DNA of 64,000 nt from Nonomuraea rubra (GTDB lineage: Bacteria; Actinomycetota; Actinomycetes; Streptosporangiales; Streptosporangiaceae), in contig NZ_JACHMI010000001.1 of NCBI RefSeq assembly GCF_014207985.1, positions 12,011,001-12,075,000 on the forward strand, written 5' to 3'. Positions within the stretch are counted from its first letter, which is position 1; each line of letters begins with the position of its first letter. The position numbers and the translations under genes are program-made. The notes beneath the pieces are model-generated. The model had not been told where the DNA came from. It saw only the letters and a list, made by a program, of their open reading frames with translations, and made no database searches. Of this stretch, positions 48,038 to 56,630 are shown piece by piece.

Positions 48038-48358
48038 ATGGGCATGTCCAAGCAGCTGACCTTCACGCTGGCCTGTGCCGTCGTGCTGTCGGCTGTCGTC
48101 CCCGGTGTCGCCGGCTACCTGTCGGCCCGCCTGGAGGCCATCGAGACGGCCGAACGCAACCTGCGGGCGCTGGAGACCCGGCTGAGCGTGCGCGAGGCCA
48201 GGGACACGCGCGCCGTCTCGCTCCCCGCCCCCTGTACGCGCACGCCGGCCACGCCGCGCCTGTACCAGGTGCCCGCCACCGCGCTCGGGGACCGGCTCGG
48301 GGACCGGCTCGGGGATCACGGCGAGCGCTGGATTCTCAGCGGGCCGGCCGAGCAGTAA
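48038..48358 (+). CDS. Small single-pass membrane protein, unknown function
   Basis: 106 residues from ATG 48038 (GGAGGG 6 nt upstream; a GTG one codon earlier is possible). One N-terminal membrane helix (QLTFTLACAVVLSAVVPGVA), then a helical region rich in Arg/Glu/Ala (RLEAIETAERNLRALETRLS) and a C-terminal tail with repeats of GDRLGDRLGD. No known family. TATACC about 35 nt upstream of the start may be a -10 box. Confidence 0.6.
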   Translation: MGMSKQLTFTLACAVVLSAVVPGVAGYLSARLEAIETAERNLRALETRLSVREARDTRAVSLPAPCTRTPATPRLYQVPATALGDRLGDRLGDHGERWILSGPAEQ

Positions 48359-48431
48359 CGGGTCGCGGGCAACTTTCCCGCCGCTCACCGGCGTCGTACG
48401 GGTGACCGGCGGTGGAGAGAGGCTTGCGCAT

Positions 48432-48935
48432 ATGGCGGATCGATCGGAGTACGACGCGTTCGTCGCGGCGGCGTGGCATCGATTGCTCCGCACGGCCTAC
48501 CTGCTCACCAGGGACTGGTCGGTCGCCGAGGACCTGGTGCAGACGGCGCTGATGAAGGCGTGGCTGGCCTGGGGCCGGATCAGGGACGAGCACGAGGCGT
48601 ACGTGCGCAGGATCATCGTCAACGTGCACGTGTCGTGGTGGCGGCGGCGCTGGCGGCAGGTGGAGCTGCCCACGGGGGCGCCGCCGGACCATCCCGAGGT
48701 CGCCGACCGCATGGGGCAGGCGGACGAGCGCGAGCTGGTCTGGCAGGCCCTGGGCCGGCTGCCCGCCCGCCAGCGGGCCGTGATCGTGCTGCGCTTCTTC
48801 GAGGACATGACCGAGGCCCAGACCGCCGCGACGCTGGGCTGCAGCGTCGGCACGGTCAAGAGCCAGACCAGCAAGGCGCTGGCCAAGCTGCGGATCGACG
48901 AGTCCGTCGCGACCGCGTACGCGAGAGAGGGGTAG
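48432..48935 (+). CDS. SigE-family RNA polymerase sigma factor
   Basis: 167 residues. Region 2: YDAFVAAAWHRLLRTAYLLT, DWSVAEDLVQTALMKAWLAW, EAYVRRIIVNVHVSWWRRRW. Region 4: LPARQRAVIVLRFFEDMTEA, QTAATLGCSVGTVKSQTSKAL. ATG chosen because GAGAGAGG precedes it; the longer frame reads through the intergenic space. The next gene, 4 nt downstream, encodes a membrane-anchored protein that is probably its partner. Confidence 0.92.
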   Translation: MADRSEYDAFVAAAWHRLLRTAYLLTRDWSVAEDLVQTALMKAWLAWGRIRDEHEAYVRRIIVNVHVSWWRRRWRQVELPTGAPPDHPEVADRMGQADERELVWQALGRLPARQRAVIVLRFFEDMTEAQTAATLGCSVGTVKSQTSKALAKLRIDESVATAYAREG

Positions 48936-48939
48936 GGAC

Positions 48940-49989
48940 GTGCCCGTCAGCCGTCAGGACCTGCATGACCTGCTGGAGGAGCGCAGCCGCCCCGCCCTGG
49001 AGCGGCCGGTGCCGTGGGAGCTGCTGCGCACCCGTACGCGGGCGGCCCGGCGCCGCCGTCTGGTCGCGGTCGCCGTCGCCGGGGCCGCCGCCGCGTCGGT
49101 CGCGCTGGCGGGCGTGCTCGTCGCGCCGTGGTCGCCCGCCCAGGTGGCCCAGCCCCGCCAGGACGACACCCCGATCACCGCCGCCTCGCCCCACCTGCTC
49201 CCGGCGAGCTTCGAGGAGCCGGACGGCACGGCCTACCGCCGGATCGCCACGGCGACGCTGGACGCGCCGAAGAAGTCCGAGGTGACGTTCGAGGTGAAGG
49301 TGAGCGGGAAGCCGCTGGCCATCATGGCGGACTGCCCGTCCAGAACCCGCCTGGTGCCGCAGGTCCGGATCGTCCGGCCCGGCCCGGACCAGTGGGCGCT
49401 GACCCCCAGGTCGTCCCTGATCAAGGTGTGCGACACGCACATGCCGATCGACCTCGGCCCGTTCTCCTCCGGCACGCGCCGGGCGAAGCTCAGCATCACC
49501 ATGCCGAAGGCGTTGAAGTCCGACCCGGGCGAGCAGGCGAAAAAATGGCGGTTCGGCGTCTACGAGTGGACCCCGCCCGCCACCATGCCGCCCGCGCCCT
49601 CCCCCGTGCCGCCGCCCCGGTCCTTCGGCGGCACGCCTCCCGAGTTCCGGCTGATCGGCTCGAAGAGCGCCGTCTGGCCGGCGGCCCGCGAGGTGACCGT
49701 CACCGTCCCGCCGCCGGGCGGGCAGTGGGCGCTGGTCATCTACTGCGACGGCGGCCTCGCGGGGCGGCTGACCGGCGAGGTCCACGTCAACGGCCGGCGG
49801 CAGGACGTGGAGGCCTACTGCCCCGAGCCGCCTTCCGAGCGTGGCGGCGTGGGCTACTCCGTCCTCACCCCGGCGCGGCCAGGTCCTGACGGCAAGGTGA
49901 CCGTCAAGGTCACCCTGTGGAGCAAGATCTCCGGGTACGAGCGCCGCCCCGGCAACCTGACCGTCGCCGTCTACGACTCCACGCGCTAG
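48940..49989 (+). CDS. Membrane-anchored protein downstream of sigma factor
   Basis: 349 residues, GTG start 4 nt after the sigma stop. N-terminal ~40 residues are cytoplasmic (SRQDLHDLLEERSRPALERP, RTRTRAARRRRLVAVAVAGA), one membrane segment ~42-62, then a ~285-residue extracytoplasmic region of beta character with two Cys in each half (ADCPSRTRLV, IKVCDTHM; IYCDGGLAGR, EAYCPEPP) suited to disulphides. The layout is typical of proteins co-encoded with SigE-family factors and a regulatory role is likely, but no anti-sigma domain is recognisable. Its end overlaps the convergent TetR gene by 4 nt. Confidence 0.7.
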   Translation: MPVSRQDLHDLLEERSRPALERPVPWELLRTRTRAARRRRLVAVAVAGAAAASVALAGVLVAPWSPAQVAQPRQDDTPITAASPHLLPASFEEPDGTAYRRIATATLDAPKKSEVTFEVKVSGKPLAIMADCPSRTRLVPQVRIVRPGPDQWALTPRSSLIKVCDTHMPIDLGPFSSGTRRAKLSITMPKALKSDPGEQAKKWRFGVYEWTPPATMPPAPSPVPPPRSFGGTPPEFRLIGSKSAVWPAAREVTVTVPPPGGQWALVIYCDGGLAGRLTGEVHVNGRRQDVEAYCPEPPSERGGVGYSVLTPARPGPDGKVTVKVTLWSKISGYERRPGNLTVAVYDSTR

Positions 49990-50642
49990 CGCGGCGACCA
50001 GGATCTGAGCTGGCGGGTCAGGAACCCCCTGATCAGCTGCTTGGCCGCGTCGATCATCTCGGGCGTGCCCTCGGGATCCCGGCGGAAGGCCAGCTTCAGC
50101 ACGGCGTCGCCCGCCTCGACGGCCACGAGCACGGCCAGGTCGAGCTCGGGGCTGTCGGCCAGCCCGAACTCCTTCAGGAACAGGCCGCGCAGCCGCCCCG
50201 CGATCACCGTGTTGTTGTCGGAGTCGGAGTCGAGCAGGTTGAGGTCGACGACGTCGCCGAAGTGCAGGCTCTTGAACCCGGCGACCGTCCTGTGCATGTC
50301 CACGTAGATGTCGATGATCGCGTCGACGGCCTCCCACCAGCCGCGATAGTCCTCCTCCAGGAACCTGCGATCGACTCTGCGGACGAACTCCTCGACGTTG
50401 CGCCGGGTGAGCTCCTGGGTGATGGCCCGCTTGTCGGGAAAGAACTGGTAGACCGACCCGATGGCCACGCCCGCCCGCTCCGCTATGCGGGTGGTGGACA
50501 GGGCCTCGTAGCCGGTCTCGTCGAGAAGCTCGGCACACGCGTCGAGCATGCGCTCGACGCGCCGGGCGCTGCGGCGCTGTGCTGGCTGCCGCCTGAGGGC
50601 GTTGGGGTGGACGCACTCGTCGTCCATTTGCGGCGAAGACAC
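49986..50642 (-). CDS. TetR family transcriptional regulator
   Basis: 218 residues from GTG 50642 (ATG 50627 is an alternative start). N-terminal HTH: RVERMLDACAELLDETGYEA, LSTTRIAERAGVAIGSVYQF, FPDKRAITQEL; C-terminal all-helical ligand domain. It is directly downstream of the EphD-like gene, 4 nt apart, on the same strand. The TGGAC-N5-GTCCA element before that gene is a plausible operator for it. Confidence 0.93.
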   Translation of the reverse strand: MSSPQMDDECVHPNALRRQPAQRRSARRVERMLDACAELLDETGYEALSTTRIAERAGVAIGSVYQFFPDKRAITQELTRRNVEEFVRRVDRRFLEEDYRGWWEAVDAIIDIYVDMHRTVAGFKSLHFGDVVDLNLLDSDSDNNTVIAGRLRGLFLKEFGLADSPELDLAVLVAVEAGDAVLKLAFRRDPEGTPEMIDAAKQLIRGFLTRQLRSWSPR

Positions 50643-50646
50643 GGAT

Positions 50647-52356
50647 TCATCTTCTCCCGTATGGGCGATCCTTACCCGCGAATTTGCTCAACCGGGCCAG
50701 CCCGCGCATCGCGCGCGGCGAAATCCGGGACAACGCGTAGCCGATTTTCCCCTCGGCGTTCACGGGGACGAGGGCCTGGTTTCTGTGCACGGCCCGCAGA
50801 ATGTGCGCGGCCACGCGTTCCGGCGGGTATCCGCGCCGCGCCAGCCCCCGCACGGCGTCCTCGCGCAGGCTGTCCTTCGTGTACGTGGCGTGGCTCGCGA
50901 TGCCGGTGGAGACGAATCCGGGGCAGATGGCGCTGACCCCGATGCCGTGACCCGCCAGCTCGGCCCTGAGGCAGTCGCTGAGCATCTTCACGGCCGCCTT
51001 GGAGGTCGAGTACGCCGGCAGCACCTGGGAGGGCGCGAACGCGGCCAGGGACGCGACGTTGACGATGTGCCCGCCCTGCCCGCGCTCGGCCATGGCGGCG
51101 CCGAAGAGCCGGCAGCCGTGGACGACGCCCCACAGGTTGACGTCGATGGTCCTGCGCCAGTCGTCGAGGGTGTGGTCGAGGAACGCGCCCGCGACGGCGA
51201 TCCCCGCATTGTTCACCACAATATCCGGCACACCATATTCAGAGATGATATTTCGCGAGAAGTCCTCCATATCATCGGCATTCGCCACATCGACCTGCAC
51301 GCCGTGAGCCGTAATCCGAAGGTCTCTCGCAATACCGTCCGCCACCCGCTTCGCGGCGTCGATATCGATATCCGCGCAGACCACTTCAGCCCCGTGCGCC
51401 GCGAACGCCCGCGCCGTCGCCCGCCCGATCCCGGACCCCGCGCCGGTGACCACCACCAGCCGCCCGCCGAACGCCCCGCCCGCCCGTGCCCGCCGCAGCT
51501 CCCCGCTCGCGGGCCCGCCCTCCACGTGCTCCACGAACTCGGCGATCATCCCGGCCACGGTCCCGGGCCTGCTCCGGTGCGCCCAGTGCCCGGCCGCGAC
51601 CCTCCGGTGCCACAGCCTGGGCGCCCACCGCCCCACCGACTCCAGCAGCGCCGGGGTGACGTACGCGTCGCGCGTGGGCTCGATGATCTGCACGGGCAAA
51701 CCGGGCACGCGCGGATCGAGCCCGGAATCCGGCGGGTTGCGCCGGTAGAGTGCGAGCCCGTTGATCCCGTCCTGGACCAGGGTCGGCGCCGGATGCCCCG
51801 GCCGCGGCGCGATGCCGTCGCCGCGCAGGGCGCGCCTCACCAGCCCGGGCAGCACGGACCGCCAGGCCAGCTCGGGCAGCACCGGGAGCCGGAACGCCCC
51901 GATGTACCAGGACCTGGCCCGCTGCGCCGCCACGTCGCGCGGCCGTCCGTGGCGCATGAAGTCCGCGACCTGCCGCAGCCCCGGCCCGCCCAGGCTGGTG
52001 AACGAGGCCAGCCGGTCCCTGACGCCCGGCCGCCCCAGGGCCTCCCAGCCCTGGAGCGAGCCCCAGTCGTGGCCCACGAGGTGGACCTTGGCCCGCCCGA
52101 CGGCGTCGAGCACGGCGTCCAGGTCGCCGATCAGCCGGTCGAACCCGTAGTCGCCCCGGTCCGCCGGCGCGGTGGACGCCCCGGCGCCGCGCACGTCGTA
52201 ACGCACCACGTGGAAGCGGTCGCGCAGGAGCGCCGCCACCTCGTCCCAGACGCGATGCGTGTCGGGGTAGCCGTGCAGGAGCAGCACGGCGGGCCTGCCG
52301 GGATCGCCCTCCTCGTACACCGCCAGCCGCACGTCACCGGATTCGACCATCCGCAT
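50647..52356 (-). CDS. Fused alpha/beta hydrolase (epoxide-hydrolase-like) and SDR, EphD-like
   Basis: 569 residues. ~1-285 is an alpha/beta hydrolase (LLLHGYPDTHRVWDEVAALL; nucleophile Asp in VGHDWGSLQGWEALG; VIIEPTRD-like region). ~300-545 is a classical SDR (VVTGAGSGIGRATARAFA, VNNAGIAVAGAF, YSTSKAAVKML). Mycobacterial EphD (Rv2214c) has the same fusion. It may hydrolyse lipid epoxides and then oxidise or reduce the product; the role is inference. ATG 52356 with a perfect AGGAGG 5 nt upstream and a TetR-type palindrome beyond. Downstream TetR gene is 4 nt away. Confidence 0.93.
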   Translation of the reverse strand: MRMVESGDVRLAVYEEGDPGRPAVLLLHGYPDTHRVWDEVAALLRDRFHVVRYDVRGAGASTAPADRGDYGFDRLIGDLDAVLDAVGRAKVHLVGHDWGSLQGWEALGRPGVRDRLASFTSLGGPGLRQVADFMRHGRPRDVAAQRARSWYIGAFRLPVLPELAWRSVLPGLVRRALRGDGIAPRPGHPAPTLVQDGINGLALYRRNPPDSGLDPRVPGLPVQIIEPTRDAYVTPALLESVGRWAPRLWHRRVAAGHWAHRSRPGTVAGMIAEFVEHVEGGPASGELRRARAGGAFGGRLVVVTGAGSGIGRATARAFAAHGAEVVCADIDIDAAKRVADGIARDLRITAHGVQVDVANADDMEDFSRNIISEYGVPDIVVNNAGIAVAGAFLDHTLDDWRRTIDVNLWGVVHGCRLFGAAMAERGQGGHIVNVASLAAFAPSQVLPAYSTSKAAVKMLSDCLRAELAGHGIGVSAICPGFVSTGIASHATYTKDSLREDAVRGLARRGYPPERVAAHILRAVHRNQALVPVNAEGKIGYALSRISPRAMRGLARLSKFAGKDRPYGRR

Positions 52357-52369
52357 CGCGACCTCCTAT

Positions 52370-52384
52370 TGGACGAATTGTCCA
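52370..52384. promoter_or_regulatory. Palindrome TGGAC-N5-GTCCA, candidate TetR operator
   Basis: Perfect 5-bp arms with a 5-nt centre, 14 nt before the EphD-like ATG and overlapping the region of the predicted start site (TATTCT just upstream on the minus strand). Linked TetR gene downstream supports autoregulated operon control. Confidence 0.55.
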
Positions 52385-52398
52385 GTAGAATAGATCGA

Positions 52399-53478
52399 TC
52401 AGGGCCGGGCGGCCAGACCCGTGCAGGAGCGCAGTGCCTTCCAGTCGGCCACGGCACTGGTGCGGGCCGACCCGGTCATCGGAATCGGGATACCCCCCTG
52501 GATGGTGGCCGGAGTCCACGAATCCTTCAAGATCTTCCGACCGTTGATGGTCAGCGTCAGCACGCCCGTCCTGCCGGTGGTGGCCGGGTTGGAGTTGTAG
52601 AAGACGAAGTTGCCCATGCCGTAGTTGACGTAGGCGTCGTCGAGGTACCCGGAGCCGAGCAGGATGTGCGCGTGCCCGCCGACCACCACGTCGGCGCCCG
52701 CCTCGACCAGCTTGGGAGCCAGCGAGAGCTGCGCCGGGTTGGGGCACTTCTGCATCTCGGTGCCCCAGTGCAGGTGGACGATCACGGTGTCGGAGTTCTT
52801 GCGGGCCTGGCGTACCGCGCGCAGGAGGGCCGGCTCGTTCTTCGCCGAGGCCAGCCCGCCCTGGTCCGCCGTGGCCGTCCACGACTGGATGAACTCCGCG
52901 TCCAGCACCTGCGTGGCGCCGATGATCGCCACCCGGTTGCCGTTCACGGTCTTGCGGAAGGGTTTGTAGGCCTGCGCCGCGTTCGCCCCGATCCCCACCA
53001 CGGGGAACTTGCTGCGCTTGACCGCCGCGAGCGAGTCGGCCAGCCCGGTCTCCATGTAGTCCATGCCGTGGTTGTTGGCCATGGAGGCGACGTCCACCCC
53101 GGCGGCCTTGAGCGCCGTCAGCGCGCTCGACGGCGCCCTGAACGTGTACTGCTTGCCGGGCGCGGGCGTCCCACCGGTGGTGATGGCCGTCTCCAGGTTC
53201 ACCATCGCTAAATCGGCCTTGCGCAGCACGCTCGCGATCGGCCCGAGCGCCGTGCGCGGGTTGTTGAGCCGTGGCCGCAGGATGCCCTCGAAGTGCACGT
53301 CCCCGCCGAAGGCGATGGTGAACGGCTTGCGCTCGGGGGTCGGCTTCGCCGTCTCCTCCTCAGGCTGGTCGGGAGAGGCGGCCACCTCCTTGCTCTGGAG
53401 CTCGCGCTCGGGCGCCGCCGAGCACGCGGCCAGTAATCCGACGACAGCGATCACCGGGAGGGCACGGGGGAATCTCAT
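52399..53478 (-). CDS. CapA family metallophosphoesterase-like lipoprotein
   Basis: 359 residues from ATG 53478. Lipoprotein signal MRFPRALPVIAVVGLLAACS (lipobox LAAC). The CapA/PgsA domain shows FTIAFGGDVHFEGILRPRLN, VNLETAIT, SMANNHGMDYMETG, VIVHLHWGTEM and VVGGHAHILLGSGYLDD, the His/Asp metal ligands of the calcineurin-like fold. CapA proteins take part in polyglutamate or other capsule polymer synthesis, but no other capsule genes are present, so the role is unclear. Its end contains the EphD promoter region. Confidence 0.9.
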   Translation of the reverse strand: MRFPRALPVIAVVGLLAACSAAPERELQSKEVAASPDQPEEETAKPTPERKPFTIAFGGDVHFEGILRPRLNNPRTALGPIASVLRKADLAMVNLETAITTGGTPAPGKQYTFRAPSSALTALKAAGVDVASMANNHGMDYMETGLADSLAAVKRSKFPVVGIGANAAQAYKPFRKTVNGNRVAIIGATQVLDAEFIQSWTATADQGGLASAKNEPALLRAVRQARKNSDTVIVHLHWGTEMQKCPNPAQLSLAPKLVEAGADVVVGGHAHILLGSGYLDDAYVNYGMGNFVFYNSNPATTGRTGVLTLTINGRKILKDSWTPATIQGGIPIPMTGSARTSAVADWKALRSCTGLAARP

Positions 53479-53538
53479 CTGCCGCCACTTCCGCTCGAAA
53501 CCTGTCTTACAGGGATCGAGCATGCCATGTGGGACGGA

Positions 53539-54375
53539 CTACCGCGCAGGCTCCCCAATGCTCATCAACCTGGACATAGCCAGTCGAGTCCTGTCATCCA
53601 TCGGGGTGTAGACGATCAGCCGGATCTCCGGCACCGCCGTCAGGCTCGTCGTGCTGAAGCGCAGCCCGCCGAGCTCCCGGTGCTTGTAGCGCTTCACCCT
53701 GGGCCCCGGATCGGCCACGTCCTGCCGGGCCCACAACCGGGCGAACTCGGCGCTCTCCACGCTGAGCCGGCGGACGAAGTCCTGCCAGCACGGCGAGTCG
53801 GCGTGCCGGCTGTAGGCGCCCCTGAAGACGGCCACCGCCCGCGCCAGCTCGTGGTCGCGGTCGACCAGCCGCGTCACGGGCACCGGGTACAGGCAGACGT
53901 GCCAGAGCGAGTTGCGCTCCCCCTCCGGCGCCCCGACCAGCTCGGGGAAGAGCGCCGCGTACGCGTCGTTCCAGGCCAGCACGTCGCACCGGCTGTTGGA
54001 CACGCAGGCCGGCAGGTCGCCGAGCCGGTCGAGTATCCCCTGCATCTCGGGCGTCACCTGGCCGGAGTCCACGGGGACCGGGTCGGCCGCCTGCCCGGCC
54101 AGCCGGTAGAGGTGGTGGCGCTCCGCGCTGTCGAGCTTGAGCGTGCGGGAGATCGCGTCGAGCACCTGCGGGCTGGCGTTGATCGGCCGCCCCTGCTCCA
54201 GCCAGGTGTACCAGGTGACCCCCACCCCGGCGAGCTGGGCGACCTCCTCGCGGCGCAGCCCGGGCGTCCGCCTGCGCGGGCCGGGCGCGAGATCGACCAT
54301 CTCCGGGGTGATCCGCTCCCGCCGCGAGCGCAGGAACGCCGACAGGTCGGTACGTCTTGCCTCAGCCACCGTCAT
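53539..54375 (-). CDS. XRE-family regulator with MmyB-like ligand domain
   Basis: 278 residues from ATG 54375. HTH: LSAFLRSRRERITPEMVDLA, GLRREEVAQLAGVGVTWYTW, EQGRPINASPQVLDAISRTL. From ~105 on lies the PAS-like MmyB ligand-binding domain (NSRCDVLAWNDAYAALFPEL, VARLWARQDV-type motifs, YKHRELGGLRFSTTSLTAVP). These regulators often control a divergent enzyme or transporter; here the divergent gene is an MFS exporter, with a strong inverted repeat between. Confidence 0.92.
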   Translation of the reverse strand: MTVAEARRTDLSAFLRSRRERITPEMVDLAPGPRRRTPGLRREEVAQLAGVGVTWYTWLEQGRPINASPQVLDAISRTLKLDSAERHHLYRLAGQAADPVPVDSGQVTPEMQGILDRLGDLPACVSNSRCDVLAWNDAYAALFPELVGAPEGERNSLWHVCLYPVPVTRLVDRDHELARAVAVFRGAYSRHADSPCWQDFVRRLSVESAEFARLWARQDVADPGPRVKRYKHRELGGLRFSTTSLTAVPEIRLIVYTPMDDRTRLAMSRLMSIGEPAR

Positions 54376-54420
54376 TTCTCCACTATGGGGGCACACGGGG
54401 TGCTTATCCAGTTAGCACCA

Positions 54421-54453
54421 GTACCAGTATAAATGGGCTCTCGTTACTGGTAC
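54421..54453. promoter_or_regulatory. Inverted repeat GTACCAGTA-N15-TACTGGTAC in the XRE/MFS divergent promoter
   Basis: Perfect 9-bp arms (54421-54429 and 54445-54453). The right arm lies in a further palindrome (CTGGTACCAG) and the left arm has a second ACCAGTA copy upstream, so three half-sites appear. TATAAAT is inside the left half. Placed between the two starts (54375 and 54478), it fits the regulator's operator. Confidence 0.65.
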
Positions 54454-54477
54454 CAGGATGGCGGCAGACTGAGCAGC

Positions 54478-55899
54478 ATGTCGCAAACTGCCGCTTTCTC
54501 CCCTCCTGTGAACACCCAGACACAGGAAGCCGTTCCCAAGCCCAGCGGCCTGCTCCTGGCGATCATCCTCGTGGGGCAGTTCCTGGCGATCCTGAACGTC
54601 AACATCGTGAACGTGGCCACCCCCACCATCGAGGCCGACCTGAACGCGTCGGGGGCCGGGCTGCAGATGATCGTCGCGGGCTACACCATCGTCTACGCCG
54701 TCTTGCTGATCACTGGGGCCAGGGTCGGTGACTTGTTCGGCTATCGCAAGGCGTTCCTGGGCGGGCTCGCCGTTTTCACCATCACCACGCTCGCCGCGGG
54801 CCTGGCGCCCGCGACGGGCTGGCTGGTGGCCTCCCGGCTGCTGCAGGGCGCCGGGGCCGCGATGATGATGCCGCAGGTGCTGACGTTGATCCAGCGCAAC
54901 TATCACGGCGCCGCCAGGGGCCGGGCGATCGGCCTGTGGTCGCTGGTGATCAGCGGTGGCATCGTGGTGGGCCAGGCGCTCGGCGGGATCCTGCTGGGGC
55001 TCGGCCTGGGCTGGCGGCTCGTGTTCCTGACGCTGGTCCCGATCGGGGCGCTGCTGCTGGTGGCCGGGCTCCGGGTGCTGCCCGCCGACGAGGGCGGCGG
55101 CCGTACCGGGCTCGACCCGCTCGGCCTGGCGACCCTGTCGGCCGCCGTGCTGCTGTTCGTGGTGCCGCTGGTGCTCGGCCGCGACCTCGGCTGGCCGGTG
55201 TGGGGCTGGGTCTCGATGGGGCTGAGCGTGGTGACGTTCGCCGCGTTCGTCCGCATCGAGCGGTGGGTGACCGCGCGGGGCGGGCGCCCGCTGGTGGACG
55301 CGCGGGTGCTGCGCGCGCCCGGCATGCGGCCGGGGCTGGCGATCCTGCTGTTCGGGCCGGCCACGTGGGGGGCGTTCCTGTTCACCTCCGCCCTGCACCT
55401 GCAGGGCGACCTACACCTGTCGCCGCTGGCCTCCGGCATGATGCTGGTGCCCTGCGCCCTCGCGTTCGGCCTGGTCGGGCTGGCCTGGCCGCGCCTGCCC
55501 GTACGGCTGCAGCGCCCGCTGGTGCCGTTCGGCTACGTGGTGGCCGCCCCCGCCTACGTCGGGCTCGGCCTCGCCTCCGGCGGCGGCCTCGGCTACGCCC
55601 TGATGAGCGCCCTCATCGGCGCCGGCCTCGGCGTGCAGGTCGCGGTGACGAACATGGCCACCGAGCAGGTGGACGACGCGTACGCGGCGGACGCCAGCGG
55701 CGCCCTGCTCACCGTGATGCAGCTCGGCCAGGTCATCGGCGTCTCCACCGTGGGCACGCTGTTCATCTCCCTGGACGCGAGCGCCACCGCCTCGGCCTCC
55801 GCGTCGCTGACCACGTCCCTGGCCATGGCGGCCCTGGCCGTGCTCGCCGGGGTGAGCTCCCTGTTCCTCGTCCGGCGCCGGGTTCCGGCCGTCGCCTAG
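54478..55899 (+). CDS. MFS transporter (DHA2-type, 14-TM drug exporter)
   Basis: 473 residues from ATG 54478. About 14 hydrophobic helices, starting LLLAIILVGQFLAILNVNIVNVA with the DHA2 motif NVATPTIEADL, then AGYTIVYAVLLITGARVGDLFGYRK (motif A). Exporters of this group move drugs or small metabolites out by proton exchange. It is divergent from the MmyB-like regulator with a shared operator-like repeat, so the regulator probably represses it until a ligand binds. Confidence 0.92.
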   Translation: MSQTAAFSPPVNTQTQEAVPKPSGLLLAIILVGQFLAILNVNIVNVATPTIEADLNASGAGLQMIVAGYTIVYAVLLITGARVGDLFGYRKAFLGGLAVFTITTLAAGLAPATGWLVASRLLQGAGAAMMMPQVLTLIQRNYHGAARGRAIGLWSLVISGGIVVGQALGGILLGLGLGWRLVFLTLVPIGALLLVAGLRVLPADEGGGRTGLDPLGLATLSAAVLLFVVPLVLGRDLGWPVWGWVSMGLSVVTFAAFVRIERWVTARGGRPLVDARVLRAPGMRPGLAILLFGPATWGAFLFTSALHLQGDLHLSPLASGMMLVPCALAFGLVGLAWPRLPVRLQRPLVPFGYVVAAPAYVGLGLASGGGLGYALMSALIGAGLGVQVAVTNMATEQVDDAYAADASGALLTVMQLGQVIGVSTVGTLFISLDASATASASASLTTSLAMAALAVLAGVSSLFLVRRRVPAVA

Positions 55900-55957
55900 A
55901 GTTGGATGGCTCCTTAATCTCGCCGACACCGCCCGCGGGCACGCCGCGGGCGCGCCA

Positions 55958-56392
55958 TCAGATGAGGTCGGTGAGGCCGGCGACGGCCGCCACCACGGAA
56001 AGTGCCAGGACCACGGTGCCGCCGAGCACCTGCGCCAGGGTCTGCGGCCAGACCTTGGCCCGGAACCAGCCCCAGGCCCGTCGCGGCCACCCGGGCCCGC
56101 CACTGTTCGGCTTCCGGCCACGGCAGTGGGGCCGGATCACGCCGATCACCTCCTCCACCAGGTCCTGCGGCACCCTGCCGCTCTCGATGACGTCGATGGT
56201 CGGCTGCCGGGTGTCGAGCAGCACGCGGATCCGCAGTTCGTAGCCCTCGTCGGCCACGACCGTCTCCACGCGGAACGACTGGTGGGGAGCGGCGTCGAGC
56301 ACCCGCCCGACCTTGGGGAGCACTTGGTTCAGCCTCTTGCGATCACTGATCCGGTATCGCCGAGAGTGCCTCTTCGACTCGAATAACGGCAT
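55958..56392 (-). CDS. Small protein with C-terminal membrane anchor, unknown
   Basis: 144 residues from ATG 56392 (GGAGAG ~9 nt upstream). Basic N-terminus (PLFESKRHSRRYRISDRKRL), a central alpha/beta region (RVETVVADEGYELRIRVLLD), and one C-terminal hydrophobic segment (LAQVLGGTVVLALSVVAAVA). I recognise no family. It stands alone between the MFS gene and the DUF397 terminator. Confidence 0.65.
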   Translation of the reverse strand: MPLFESKRHSRRYRISDRKRLNQVLPKVGRVLDAAPHQSFRVETVVADEGYELRIRVLLDTRQPTIDVIESGRVPQDLVEEVIGVIRPHCRGRKPNSGGPGWPRRAWGWFRAKVWPQTLAQVLGGTVVLALSVVAAVAGLTDLI

Positions 56393-56586
56393 GGCTTGTC
56401 TCTCCTGGAACTGCCGACTACGGGGAGCAGGCCAGGAACGCGCAGGTGTGCCAGGGCACGCTCGCGCCGCGTCCGCGCAGGACGAGCGCAGTTGCGTGAG
56501 CTGGACAGGCGATGCCACAATGTAAATGATCTATGCCCACCGAAAGGTCGGGTCATTGTGACAGAGCGCATTCACAGCCTCTGTTG
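56393..56586. other. Intergenic region between the anchored protein and the DUF397 terminator
   Basis: No credible gene. Contains the ribosome site of the downstream minus-strand gene and, near 56560, TTGTGAC and TTCACAG half-sites. Nothing else is visible. Confidence 0.4.
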
Positions 56587-56628
56587 AACGGCTCTGGGAA
56601 GTTGCTGCAACAACTGCCCAGAGCCGTT
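56587..56628 (-). terminator. Strong stem-loop after the DUF397 gene
   Basis: Arms AACGGCTCTGGG (56587-56598) and CCCAGAGCCGTT (56617-56628) are perfect; AGTTG/CAACT inside extends the stem beyond one mismatch. It starts 2 nt past the DUF397 stop on the minus strand. Confidence 0.9.
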
Positions 56629-56630
56629 TG

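Noticed and set aside
50548..53211. Long plus-strand frame opposite the EphD-like gene and CapA
   Set aside because: Covers two well-supported minus-strand genes and the intergenic operator; composition of a shadow.
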